A DNA stretch of 64,000 nt from an uncultured Acetatifactor sp. (GCA_947586055.1 CANPXL010000005.1:54021-118020), one strand, 5' to 3'; shown: positions 19,825 to 28,867, counted from the first letter of the stretch. Translations and numbers: made by a program. The notes: a model not told the origin generated them from the letters alone.

Positions 19825-21147
19825 ATGTCTAAAGTTGTTAAGTTCGGCGGGAGTTCTCTGGCCAGCGCGGAACAGTTTAAGAAGGTGGCGGCGATCATCC
19901 ATGCCGACGAAAACAGAAGGTATGTTGTGCCTTCCGCGCCGGGAAAACGGTTTGGGAAAGACACAAAAGTCACAGACATGCTCTATGCGTGCTATGCTCT
20001 GGCCGAGGAGGGAAAGGATTTTAAACCTGCTCTGAAGGAAATCAGGGCGAGATATCAGGATATTATCGACGGCCTGAAGCTGGATCTGTCTCTGGACGGA
20101 GAGTTCGCCGTGATTGAAAAAAATTTTCAGAACAAAATGGGGCGCGACTACGCGGCTTCCCGGGGCGAATACTTAAACGGCATCGTTCTGGCCGCTTATA
20201 TCGGCTTTACGTTTATCGACGCTGCGGAAGTGATCTTTTTTGCGGACGAGTCGGGGACATGGGACGGAGAGAGGACCCGCGCGGTTCTGTCCGAGCGCCT
20301 GAAGAACTGCGATCAGGCTGTGATTCCCGGATTTTACGGCTCGCTGCCCGACGGGAGGATCAAGACCTTTTCCCGGGGCGGTTCCGATATCACGGGCTCC
20401 ATCGTCGCGCAGGCGGCGGGAGTGGACGTGTACGAAAACTGGACGGACGTCTCCGGTTTCCTGATCGCGGATCCCAGAATCATTGACAATCCCAAGGGAA
20501 TCGACGTGATCACATACCGGGAGCTTCGGGAGCTGTCTTACATGGGAGCGGGAGTCCTGCACGAGGACGCCATCTTCCCGGTGCGTCAGGAGGGCATTCC
20601 CATCAACATCCGCAACACCAATGCGCCGGAGGACGAGGGCACCTGGATCGTGGGGAGCACATGCCAGAAGTCGAAGTATGTCATTACCGGGATCGCGGGC
20701 AAGAAGGGTTTCTGCTCCGTCAGCGTGGAAAAGGATATGATGAACTCCGAGATCGGGTTCGGAAGAAGAGTTTTAAGCGCTTTTGAAGAGCAGGGCATCT
20801 CCTTCGAGCACATGCCGTCCGGCATCGATACCCTGACGGTTTTTGTGCATCAGGATGAATTTATGGACAAGGAACAGAAGGTGGTGGCAGGCATCCACAG
20901 GATGGTGAAGCCCGACGCCATAGAGATTGAGTCGGATCTTGCGCTGATCGCCGTGGTGGGGCGGGGAATGAAGTCCACGCGGGGAACCGCCGGAAGGATC
21001 TTTTCCGCGCTGGCCCACAGCAATGTAAACGTGAAGATGATCGATCAGGGTTCCTCGGAGCTGAATATTATCATCGGCGTGAACAATGCGGATTTTGAGA
21101 CCGCGATCCGCGCCATCTATGATATTTTTGTCCTGACCGTCGTCTGA
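19825..21147 (+). CDS. lysC: Aspartate kinase
   Basis: KVVKFGGSSLASAEQFKKVA; SRGGSDITGSIVAQAAGVDVYENWTDVSGFLIADPRI; C-terminal ACT domains. Confidence 0.95.
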   Translation: MSKVVKFGGSSLASAEQFKKVAAIIHADENRRYVVPSAPGKRFGKDTKVTDMLYACYALAEEGKDFKPALKEIRARYQDIIDGLKLDLSLDGEFAVIEKNFQNKMGRDYAASRGEYLNGIVLAAYIGFTFIDAAEVIFFADESGTWDGERTRAVLSERLKNCDQAVIPGFYGSLPDGRIKTFSRGGSDITGSIVAQAAGVDVYENWTDVSGFLIADPRIIDNPKGIDVITYRELRELSYMGAGVLHEDAIFPVRQEGIPINIRNTNAPEDEGTWIVGSTCQKSKYVITGIAGKKGFCSVSVEKDMMNSEIGFGRRVLSAFEEQGISFEHMPSGIDTLTVFVHQDEFMDKEQKVVAGIHRMVKPDAIEIESDLALIAVVGRGMKSTRGTAGRIFSALAHSNVNVKMIDQGSSELNIIIGVNNADFETAIRAIYDIFVLTVV

Positions 21148-21281
21148 GTGGGCGCGGCAGGATTTGCCGCGAAAACGAGCCTTGAGAAAGCAAACATTCT
21201 GAAAACGGCGGGCGTTTTGACACTTAATTTGGGGGAATATGGAAAAAATTGTAAAAATTTAAAATTTTTTTGAAAAATGTG

Positions 21282-21310
21282 TTGACAAAACAAAAACCGT
21301 GGCATATAAT
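21282..21310 (+). promoter_or_regulatory. Consensus sigma-A promoter of a non-coding transcript
   Basis: TTGACA (21282-21287), 17-nt spacer, TATAAT (21305-21310). Confidence 0.85.
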
Positions 21311-21316
21311 AAAGAC

Positions 21317-21591
21317 AACAAAGAAAAAGAGACAGAACTTCTTCCATGAGGCACCAATGACAATAAGATCATAGGATAATGTGCGAGTACACAGAGGAAA
21401 AGGTAACGAGTCACTGAAGAATTTAAGATACAGTGCGTTACGGCACCTTATACAAGGGAAAAAGTGGAAAAGCACAGAGGATGAAATGGAAGACACAACT
21501 GAATAGGGAACCAAGAGGAAAGAGAGGTATGTTCCATTGGACGAGTCAGAGTGAGAGAGCGTATTGATTGTGACGATCGATACGCTCTCTC
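21317..21591 (+). ncRNA. Candidate structured non-coding RNA ending in a strong hairpin
   Basis: No convincing ORF on + strand; long-range helix TCTTCCAT(21340-21347)/ATGGAAGA(21486-21493); hairpin GTAACG-AGT-CACTG(21403-21416)/CAGTG-CGTTAC(21431-21441); GGAAC/GTTCC (21507-21511/21531-21535); 16-bp 3' stem 21553-21568/21576-21591. Confidence 0.65.
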
Positions 21592-21594
21592 CAT

Positions 21595-21622
21595 TTGCGT
21601 GCGTGCCGTTGCGTACGTGCCG
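21595..21622. repeat. 14-bp tandem duplication
   Basis: TTGCGTGCGTGCCG followed directly by TTGCGTACGTGCCG (13/14 match). Confidence 0.8.
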
Positions 21623-21634
21623 TCACATAAGTTC

Positions 21635-21663
21635 CGGCTTCTTAATTTTTTGTAAAAAAGCCG
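21635..21663. terminator. Putative bidirectional terminator-like hairpin
   Basis: CGGCTT...TTTTTTGTAAAAAAGCCG. Confidence 0.45.
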
Positions 21664-21829
21664 AAAAATTGTAAAATGGGAAGATTTACTGTGGAAAAAG
21701 AAAGAAAAATAGGGTAAGATGGTTAGAGAAAGTCGGTAAGAAAGGTACTGGTTAAAACGAAACTCCTATTTTAAATGAAACCGTTTCAGACGGGGAGGGT
21801 GACCAGACAGGAAGGATTGGGAGAAGGCG

Positions 21830-23161
21830 ATGGACGAAAAACACCAGAAGCAGGAGGAAATGCGGGCGGCAAGAAGAAAGCGGAGGATCCGGAATCAGAT
21901 TCTTGCATATATTGTGCTGGTCGTGTTTCTGGCGGCAGCGGCGGCGGGAATTGTGGCCGCGGTAAAATATATCACCCAGGCGGCGCGAAGCCGGCAGCAG
22001 GAGTCTCAGCAGGAATCGATGGATGCGATCGACGATCTGCTGGATGTGGAAGACATTCCCACGCCGGAGCCGACAGTGACCGAAGAGCCTGTCGTAGAGC
22101 AGACGCCGGAGGAAAAGCTGGATGAGATCGTGAACGCGGTCATCGATGTCATGCCGCTGGAAGATAAGGTGGCAGGTCTCTTTATCGTGACGCCCGAGGC
22201 CATCACAGGCGTGTCGAAAGCCGTGAAAGCGGGGGAAGGCACAAAGGATGCGCTCTCGGAGTGGCCGGTGGGAGGACTCGTCTATTTCAAACAGAACATG
22301 CAGTCCGCCGAGCAGCTGGAGGAAATGCTGCACAATACGGCTCTTTACGCCAGGGCGCCGCTGTTCCTCGCGGTTGACGAGGAGGGCGGAAGCGTGGCGA
22401 GACTTGCGTCCGCGGGACTTGCGGACAAGGTGGACAGCGCCGGGAAGATCGGTCAGACGGGAGATCCCAACAACGCCTATCAGGCGGGCGTTACGATCGG
22501 AACTGCTCTGAACCGGTTCGGGTTTAACCTGGATTTCGCACCCGTGGCGGATATCGCCAGCGTGGAGAACAGCTATATGGGCGACCGGGTTTACGGTTCG
22601 GACGCCCAGACGGCGTCGCCCTTTGTGGTCTCTATGATACAGGGGCTGAAGGAGCAGAAGATCGCGTCCTGCCTGAAGCATTTTCCGGGCAACGGCGCGA
22701 CCACGCAGGACCCCCACACCGGAATCGCGACCACTGACAGAACGGCGGAGCAGTTCCGGGCGGAGGAATTTGAAGTTTTCCGCGCAGGCATTGAAGCGGG
22801 CGCGGAGATGGTCATGGTCAGCCATATGGCGGCGCCCGGTCTCACCGGCGGCAACGATCCCTGTTCGCTGTCGGAAACCGTCGTCACGGATATTCTCCGG
22901 AAGGAGCTTGGGTTCGACGGCGTGATCATCACGGACGCGTTGAATATGGGGGCCATATCGGATTATTACGGCTCCGAGGAAGCGGCCATCATGGCGCTTC
23001 AGGCAGGATGCGACATGCTGCTGATGCCGGAGAATCTGGAGGAAGCCTATAACGGGATTCTCAATGCCGTAAACGAAGGGTATATCTCCGAGGAAAGGAT
23101 CAATGACTCCCTTCGGAGGATCTACCGGATCAAGTATGCGGATCGTCTTGTCTCTGAGTAG
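21830..23161 (+). CDS. Membrane-anchored glycoside hydrolase family 3 (beta-N-acetylhexosaminidase, NagZ-like)
   Basis: FLAVDEEGGSVARL; ASCLKHFPGNGATTQDPHTG; FDGVIITDALNMGAI. Confidence 0.92.
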   Translation: MDEKHQKQEEMRAARRKRRIRNQILAYIVLVVFLAAAAAGIVAAVKYITQAARSRQQESQQESMDAIDDLLDVEDIPTPEPTVTEEPVVEQTPEEKLDEIVNAVIDVMPLEDKVAGLFIVTPEAITGVSKAVKAGEGTKDALSEWPVGGLVYFKQNMQSAEQLEEMLHNTALYARAPLFLAVDEEGGSVARLASAGLADKVDSAGKIGQTGDPNNAYQAGVTIGTALNRFGFNLDFAPVADIASVENSYMGDRVYGSDAQTASPFVVSMIQGLKEQKIASCLKHFPGNGATTQDPHTGIATTDRTAEQFRAEEFEVFRAGIEAGAEMVMVSHMAAPGLTGGNDPCSLSETVVTDILRKELGFDGVIITDALNMGAISDYYGSEEAAIMALQAGCDMLLMPENLEEAYNGILNAVNEGYISEERINDSLRRIYRIKYADRLVSE

Positions 23162-25211
23162 GCAGCCTTTCCAGCAGCGCCGCAGTTTTTTCTCTGGAAC
23201 AGAATCTTAAGCTGAAGGCGGCCTCCGTGCCGTCTTCCAGCGTCAGTACCATCAGACGTTTCGGTTTTTTCAGCAGGCGGATGAAGGCGATCAGGCTGAT
23301 GAGCGCCGCGAGCACAAGGAACAGGAAAATGCCCCCGAAGATCATCAGATTATGGGTCAGCTTTTCCTGCTGGGCCCGGATATCTTCTTCCAGCCGGGTA
23401 TATTCGTCGTTCAGGGTCTCTTTTCTGGCCATGAGGGCCGCCGTTTCATCCCGCTCTTCGGTCAGTTTTCCGATTTCCGCTTCCAGCGCTTCCAGATCTT
23501 TCCGCGCCGTTTCGATCTGATCGTCCAGAGAGGAAGGCCGGTCCGCCAGATCGGGAACGACTTCTTCCAGATACTCGGGATGTTCTTCCAGGTAGCAAAC
23601 CGCAATCTCGGTAGGGGCTGCCTCCCGGCCGGTGATGTCGTAATACATGCCCCCATAGCAGTCGTCTCCGGCGCGGTAGGAAACCTTGTCAAAGACCCCA
23701 AGCCCCGGGGCGATGGTGTCCATAAATTTCAGGTAGGCGTCATAATAGGCCTGTTCGTTCATCAGACTGTTCCAGTCAAGATGAAACCTCTCCGCGCTTA
23801 AGTCGTACGTCGTCCAGAAGGGCTCAGGAGCGTCCAGATAGTCGGTCGCATCCTGCCAGAAGGCCGTGTAATCCGCCTTTCTCCATCCGGGAACATTCAG
23901 TGCGGCGGGGTCTGGAGTTCCGCCGTAGGCCTTCAGGAAGACCGCGCCGTTTACCGCATAGTCCGGCACATGGAGCACCCGGTTTAAAAATTCCGCGGCG
24001 GTGATGTAGATGCGGCCGGTGTAATAAATGTGTTCCGAGAGATCGTAATTGTAGCAGTTTTGCAGAAAAGTTTCGGGGGAAGCGGTTTCCTCCGAAAAGA
24101 TGCCGCCCTCGCCGGAGACGGTGTAAAAGGGCATTTCGCTGGCGATATAGTTGTTTTCGCCCAGTTCCACGGAGTAGGAATAGTACGGGTAAAGCCATTC
24201 GTGGAGGGCTTCATCGTTCATAAAAACGTCCAGCAGATCGCACAGATACTGACGGTATGCGTCGGCAAAGCAGTCTTTGGAAAACAGGGCGGTCATGTCG
24301 AAGTCCGGGTCGTCCAGAACGGAGCGGGTGATCTCCTCCTGACGTTCGGCGAGACAGAGTTCGAGCCGGCTTTGCAGATCGTCGTATTGGGCGGACGCTT
24401 CCTCGAGTTGTGCATTTAACGCGGGAAGCTGTACGGCGCCTTCCTCGAGGCGTTTCAGATCATACTCCAGGTTTTGTTTCTCTTCCGCGCGATAGGGGGT
24501 ATGTAACAGTTCCCAGGTATGCATGCCGAAGAGGCCGCTGATCCCGGCTCCCGCAGCGAAGATCAGGAACAGCAGAAGTAAGGCAAGCATCTTTCGGATC
24601 CAGGGAATGCGCTGGACGGAAGCATTTTTTACGATAGCAAGAGGAATGCTGATCTGTCCTTTTTTCTTTTTGAAGCGTTGTTTTGTTTTTCGGTAATAGG
24701 TGCCGTCCACAAGCAGTGTGCCGTTAGAGACGGCGATTTTCTTTTCCCGGATGACGATGTCCGAGATGGTGGGAGCGTCCACGACTGCGGGGGCATCCGC
24801 AGGAGCCGCAGACGGGATGTCTGAGACTGCGGGAGCGTTCGTGGCAGCGTCCATGGATGCGGCAGGCGCATACAGGGTGTCTGAAGCTGCAGGAGCGTTC
24901 ACGGTAGCGTCCACAGGAGCCGCAGACGGGATGTCCGCAGTTGCGGAAGCGTTTACGGTTGCCGCAGACGGGGTGCCCGAGGGTTTCCCTAAAGGGGCGG
25001 CATGTTCCGGCGTATCAATCCTGTTTTTGTCAGGAATGCCGACGGGCACCGTCCCGGCACTGGCTGCATCCGCTGTCCGGACGGATTCCGCGGGTGGGTC
25101 AGACGCCGGCAGTTTCGGCTCTGCCGGTTCGGGCCTTTCTGTGGGAGTACCGCAGCCTGAGCAATAGACGGCGGTTTCCGGGAGTAGTTTTCCACATTTT
25201 TTGCAGATCAT
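23130..25211 (-). CDS. Zinc-ribbon membrane protein with low-complexity Ala/Pro linker and coiled coil
   Basis: Start at MICKKCGKLLPETAVYCSGCG (ATG at 25209-25211 complement); CxxC-CxxC ribbon, degenerate Ala-rich repeats, TM segments. Confidence 0.75.
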   Translation of the reverse strand: MICKKCGKLLPETAVYCSGCGTPTERPEPAEPKLPASDPPAESVRTADAASAGTVPVGIPDKNRIDTPEHAAPLGKPSGTPSAATVNASATADIPSAAPVDATVNAPAASDTLYAPAASMDAATNAPAVSDIPSAAPADAPAVVDAPTISDIVIREKKIAVSNGTLLVDGTYYRKTKQRFKKKKGQISIPLAIVKNASVQRIPWIRKMLALLLLFLIFAAGAGISGLFGMHTWELLHTPYRAEEKQNLEYDLKRLEEGAVQLPALNAQLEEASAQYDDLQSRLELCLAERQEEITRSVLDDPDFDMTALFSKDCFADAYRQYLCDLLDVFMNDEALHEWLYPYYSYSVELGENNYIASEMPFYTVSGEGGIFSEETASPETFLQNCYNYDLSEHIYYTGRIYITAAEFLNRVLHVPDYAVNGAVFLKAYGGTPDPAALNVPGWRKADYTAFWQDATDYLDAPEPFWTTYDLSAERFHLDWNSLMNEQAYYDAYLKFMDTIAPGLGVFDKVSYRAGDDCYGGMYYDITGREAAPTEIAVCYLEEHPEYLEEVVPDLADRPSSLDDQIETARKDLEALEAEIGKLTEERDETAALMARKETLNDEYTRLEEDIRAQQEKLTHNLMIFGGIFLFLVLAALISLIAFIRLLKKPKRLMVLTLEDGTEAAFSLRFCSREKTAALLERLPTQRQDDPHT

Positions 25212-25322
25212 GGTGTTCGCCCCTTTCGAGAACATCCTGCCGGGGGAAGTTTCGCACCCGCCGGGCAGGATGCCGTTTTTTACACAAAAAGACCGAAACC
25301 CGTAAGTTTCAGTCTTTTCAAG

Positions 25323-25395
25323 AGCGATAGACGGGACTCGAACCCGCGATTTCCACCTTGGCAAGGTGGCGCTCTACCAACTGAGCCACTATCGC
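25323..25395 (-). tRNA. tRNA-Gly (anticodon GCC)
   Basis: Minus strand GCGATAGTGGCTCAGTTGGTAGAGCGCCACCTTGCCAAGGTGGAAATCGCGGGTTCGAGTCCCGTCTATCGCT; 7-bp acceptor stem GCGATAG/CTATCGC; anticodon loop TTGCCAA. Confidence 0.97.
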
Positions 25396-25460
25396 ATATA
25401 TCCAATTGCTGCGGACAAAAGATATTGTACATGATATACGCTTCTTTGTCAACGGTTAAT

Positions 25461-25504
25461 TTGAAAAAATTTTTCTCCGAGTGTTGAAAAAATTTTTCTC
25501 CGAG
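25461..25504. repeat. 21-nt direct repeat separated by 2 nt
   Basis: TTGAAAAAATTTTTCTCCGAG at 25461-25481 and 25484-25504. Confidence 0.9.
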
Positions 25505-25686
25505 AAATGTTTATTTTGATTTCAATTGACAAGTCGAAATAAAGACAGCATAATAAAAGCGTTATTACGATTTGGAGATGTGTGTATGGGAAGAGCCAGT
25601 GAATGCCTTAACGGCAGACGGGAAAATTGCCGCTGATATTCAGCGGGGAGCGGAACGGTCTAATTTAGGATGAAACAGAGCGGGAC

Positions 25687-26151
25687 ATGGAGGTACAGTA
25701 TATGCAGAGGACAGAAAACGTCGAACTGACGGTTTTATGCCTGATCCATCAAAACGATACCTATCTTTTACAAAACAGATTAAAAGAGGATTGGAAAGGT
25801 CTCGCGTTACCCGGAGGGCATATTGAAAAAAATGAATCTATCATAGATGCCGTCATTCGGGAAATGAAAGAAGAGACGGGACTTGATATTCAGAACCCAA
25901 GATTATGCGGCGTCAAGCAGTTTCCCATAGAGAATGGGCGGTACATTGTATTTTTGTTTCACACAGACGAATTCTCCGGAGAAGTAACATCATCAGAAGA
26001 GGGCGAGATGGTTTGGGTAAAAAAGTCGGAACTGCCAAAGATGAATACGGTAAATGATTTACTGCCGCTTCTTCAAGTGATGGAAGATGATGATTTGACA
26101 GAATTTCAATATGTAATTGAAAACGGTAAATGGAATATAAGCATTAAATAA
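25687..26151 (+). CDS. NUDIX hydrolase (MutT-like)
   Basis: NUDIX box GGHIEKNESIIDAVIREMKEETG. Confidence 0.93.
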   Translation: MEVQYMQRTENVELTVLCLIHQNDTYLLQNRLKEDWKGLALPGGHIEKNESIIDAVIREMKEETGLDIQNPRLCGVKQFPIENGRYIVFLFHTDEFSGEVTSSEEGEMVWVKKSELPKMNTVNDLLPLLQVMEDDDLTEFQYVIENGKWNISIK

Positions 26152-26266
26152 AAGGAATTTTTTTATAGTTCATTCACTGACAGGGCCAGGGAAATTGAAA
26201 TCGGATCTGTACAGAGCGGATGGACGCAAGGGCTGCCGTATCTGCCGGATGACGGAGGAATAAACC

Positions 26267-26533
26267 TTGTCGATACAAGCGGCTCATCAGGAAATAATCA
26301 TGGAAGTGAAAATGCGCTATCGATTTGATTTGGCGCAAAGTTTTCTGAGAGGGTACTATTGCAAAGAAAAAATCTCCAGAGAAGAGTATGACTTATTGTT
26401 TCAGGGGGCAATACAGATGCACATTTCATATATGCAGGTCTATGGGCCTTATGCGGTAGATTCGCTTTGGAAGATTTTGCTGTTTGGCATTGAGCAGAAG
26501 GAACCGCTGTGGGAAATGATTCAAGGGAAATAG
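26267..26533 (+). CDS. Small hypothetical protein
   Basis: 88-aa ORF (likely ATG start at 26300); no recognised motif. Confidence 0.4.
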   Translation: MSIQAAHQEIIMEVKMRYRFDLAQSFLRGYYCKEKISREEYDLLFQGAIQMHISYMQVYGPYAVDSLWKILLFGIEQKEPLWEMIQGK

Positions 26534-26588
26534 CGGTTTAATAGGTTTTTATTACTGAAAAACTTTGTGAACAGATAAAGAAAAATTC

Positions 26589-26617
26589 TTGATATTTTCT
26601 TTATCTCAGCATATAAT
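26589..26617 (+). promoter_or_regulatory. Putative promoter of the RelB/YoeB operon
   Basis: TTGATA, 17-nt spacer, TATAAT. Confidence 0.7.
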
Positions 26618-26640
26618 AAAGCGTGAAAGGAGTGTTGGTT

Positions 26641-26898
26641 ATGGCACGGGTAGTTAATATAAATTTCAAGCTGGACGAAGATATTAAAAAGAGCATGGAG
26701 CAGGCTTGCAATGAATTAGGGCTTTCCATGAGTGCGGCGTTTTCTATTTTTGCAAGGAAAGTAGGCAGAGAGAAGCGTATTCCCTTTGAAGTGAGTGTTG
26801 ACCCTTTCTATTCCGAAGAAAATATGGCAAGGCTGAAAAAGGCCATTCAAGACCTCGATGCAGGTAAGGGAACGGTGCATGAGGTAGACTATGAATAA
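26641..26898 (+). CDS. RelB/DinJ family antitoxin
   Basis: MARVVNINFKLDEDIKKSMEQACNELGLSMSAAFSIFARKV; RBS AAAGGAG upstream; overlaps the toxin gene by 8 bp. Confidence 0.9.
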   Translation: MARVVNINFKLDEDIKKSMEQACNELGLSMSAAFSIFARKVGREKRIPFEVSVDPFYSEENMARLKKAIQDLDAGKGTVHEVDYE

Positions 26899-27154
26899 GA
26901 TTTGGCAGGACGAAGCGTGGGAGGACTTTGAGTATTGGACGAAGCAGGATAGAAAAACCCTCAAACGCATTCTCCAACTCTTGCAAGACATCGACAGAAA
27001 CGGTTATGAGGGAATAGGCAAGCCAGAGCCGTTAAGAGGCGATTTAAGCGGGTTTTGGAGCCGCAGGATCGATGACACAAATCGTCTTGTATATCGCATA
27101 AGGAACGGCAACATAGAGATAGCGCAGTGCGGCTCTCATTATAGGGATAAATGA
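26891..27154 (+). CDS. Txe/YoeB family RelE-like toxin
   Basis: KIWQDEAWEDFEYWTKQDRKTLKRILQLLQDIDRNGYEGIGKPEPLRGDLSGFWSRRIDDTNRLVYRI. Confidence 0.95.
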   Translation: MNKIWQDEAWEDFEYWTKQDRKTLKRILQLLQDIDRNGYEGIGKPEPLRGDLSGFWSRRIDDTNRLVYRIRNGNIEIAQCGSHYRDK

Positions 27155-27413
27155 GAACGAATTGGTGGAACAATAAATCGGTATTGATACATTTGGGGCC
27201 GGAATTATGTAATAAAGCAGACTTGTCAGGGAAAGAAATATATGGGAATGGCAGGCATTTATATAGCTATTGAAGACCTTTTATTAAGTTTCAAACTGCA
27301 TAAGAGATTAAATCAGAGCGTTCAAGTGTAAAGACCTGGACGCTTCTTTTCCCCTTTTACTTCTTTATCTCATATTAGCAAATGCTCAGTTCCTGCCGCA
27401 GGCAAAAAATCTT

Positions 27414-27749
27414 CTATTTCTGTCTGTGTTCCTCTCCCCAAGTACACATCTGATCTAAAATCGGCATCAAAGATTTTCCCCGTTCAGTCAGACTGTACTC
27501 AACTTTCGGCGGAATTTGTGGGTATTCCTCACGGTGAACTAAATCATCCGCTTCCAATTCCTTGAGCGTAGAACTAAGCGTTTTATAGGAAATGCTGCCG
27601 ATAAATTTTTTCATCTCGTTGAAGCGCACAACCCCAAACCACGCCAGAGTATAGAGAATAAACATCTTGTATTTTCCCTGTATCAAGGACATCGTGTAAT
27701 TAAAGCCAGTGTCCTCTAATTTTGCATCCTGAATACAATCAATACTCAT
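27414..27749 (-). CDS. HxlR family transcriptional regulator
   Basis: LIQGKYKMFILYTLAWFGVVRFNEMKKFIGSISYKTLSSTLKELEADDLVHREEYPQIPPKVEYSLTERGKSLMPIL. Confidence 0.93.
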   Translation of the reverse strand: MSIDCIQDAKLEDTGFNYTMSLIQGKYKMFILYTLAWFGVVRFNEMKKFIGSISYKTLSSTLKELEADDLVHREEYPQIPPKVEYSLTERGKSLMPILDQMCTWGEEHRQK

Positions 27750-27877
27750 ATTTTTACCCTTTCCTTTTGGTAAGTATCACACTTGAATGTGCGTACTTGT
27801 TTTCTGATGAATATATAATAAAATTATGGTATAAGACGGGAGAAAAGTCAATCCCGCAGAAACTGGAGGGTACAATC

Positions 27878-28423
27878 ATGAGCAAAAAAATTGTTGTCAT
27901 TACCGGCAGCCCCCGCAAAAACGGAAACAGTTTTGCAATGACGAATGCTTTTATCAAAGCAGCGGAAGCAAAAGGGCACACGATCACCCGATTCGACGCA
28001 GCGTTCAAAAAAGTAGGCGGCTGCCACGCCTGTGAAACCTGCTATTCCACAGGAAAAGCATGTTCCTTTGACGATGACTTTAATGTGATCGCTCCGGCTA
28101 TTTTGGAAGCCGACGCTATTGTTTTCACCATGCCCGTTTATTGGTATTCCATTCCGGCGCAGATCAAGGGCGTTATCGACCGAATTTACTCTTTGGTTGT
28201 GGGCGGCAAGGATATTTCCGGAAAGGAATGTGCGCTTATTACCTGTTGTGAGGAAGATGATATGTCTGTTATGGACGGCGTCCGCATTCCGATGGAGCGT
28301 ATGTGCGCTTTGAATCAATGGAAGATGGTGGGCGAAGTCCTTATTCCCGGAGTGCTGAACGTCGGTGATGTTGACAAGACCGATGGATGTAAAAAGGCGG
28401 CTGCGCTGGTTGACGCAATCTAA
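27878..28423 (+). CDS. NADPH-dependent FMN reductase / flavodoxin-fold protein
   Basis: MSKKIVVITGSPRKNGNSFAMTNAFIKAAEAKG; MPVYWYSIPAQIKGVIDR; ATG at 27878 preceded by GGAGGG. Confidence 0.92.
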   Translation: MSKKIVVITGSPRKNGNSFAMTNAFIKAAEAKGHTITRFDAAFKKVGGCHACETCYSTGKACSFDDDFNVIAPAILEADAIVFTMPVYWYSIPAQIKGVIDRIYSLVVGGKDISGKECALITCCEEDDMSVMDGVRIPMERMCALNQWKMVGEVLIPGVLNVGDVDKTDGCKKAAALVDAI

Positions 28424-28438
28424 TGTAGGGGTGGAAAC

Positions 28439-28770
28439 ATGAACAAGAAAATCATTATATTAAATATTAAACGGAAGTCCACGCAAGCATGGCAACACTT
28501 CCGCTTTGACAGCGGCATTTACTAAAGACGCAGAAGAAGCCGGCAATCAAGTCACAGAATTTCACCTTTCCGCTATGAAAATTAACGGTTGTATTGGCTG
28601 CTGGCAAGGCGGTAAGGAAACCGCACACCCATGCTCTCAACGTGATGATATGGAGCAGATTTATCCTGCATACCGGGAGGCAGATGTGGTTGTACCGGCT
28701 TCTCCGCTGTATTACTGGTTTATATCCGGGTTCCTCAAAAACGCTTTTGATCGTCTGCTCGCCTTTTTGA
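28439..28770 (+). pseudogene. Second flavodoxin-fold reductase, frameshifted and 3'-truncated
   Basis: MNKKIIILN then tandem TATTAAA TATTAAA (28458-28464, 28465-28471); removing one copy restores MNKKIIILNGSPRKHGNTSALTAAFTKDAEEAGNQ...SGFLKNAFDRLLA. Confidence 0.85.
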
Positions 28771-28772
28771 CG

Positions 28773-28867
28773 GGGGAGTCTACAGCTCCCCTACGCTGGC
28801 GAAGCCAGCTACCCCTTTTTGTACTTGCCGGAGAGGAACACCTCGCTGTGCGAGCTATTCCTCTCCG
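28773..28867. repeat. Array of three hairpins interrupting the flavodoxin remnant
   Basis: GGGGAG/CTCCCC (28773-28778/28786-28791); GCTGGC-GAA-GCCAGC (28795-28809); CGGAGAGGAA/TTCCTCTCCG (28829-28838/28858-28867) with inner CTCGC/GCGAG. Confidence 0.65.

Noticed and set aside
21317-21591. Identity as 6S RNA, tmRNA, RNase P or SRP RNA
   Set aside because: No rod-with-bubble fold, no tRNA-like domain or tag ORF, no RNase P core consensus and no SRP GGAA-loop motif recognised by eye; an Rfam search is still required.
24700-25167. + strand Ala/Gly-rich ORF opposite the zinc-ribbon protein
   Set aside because: Mirror of the low-complexity linker; no independent evidence of coding.
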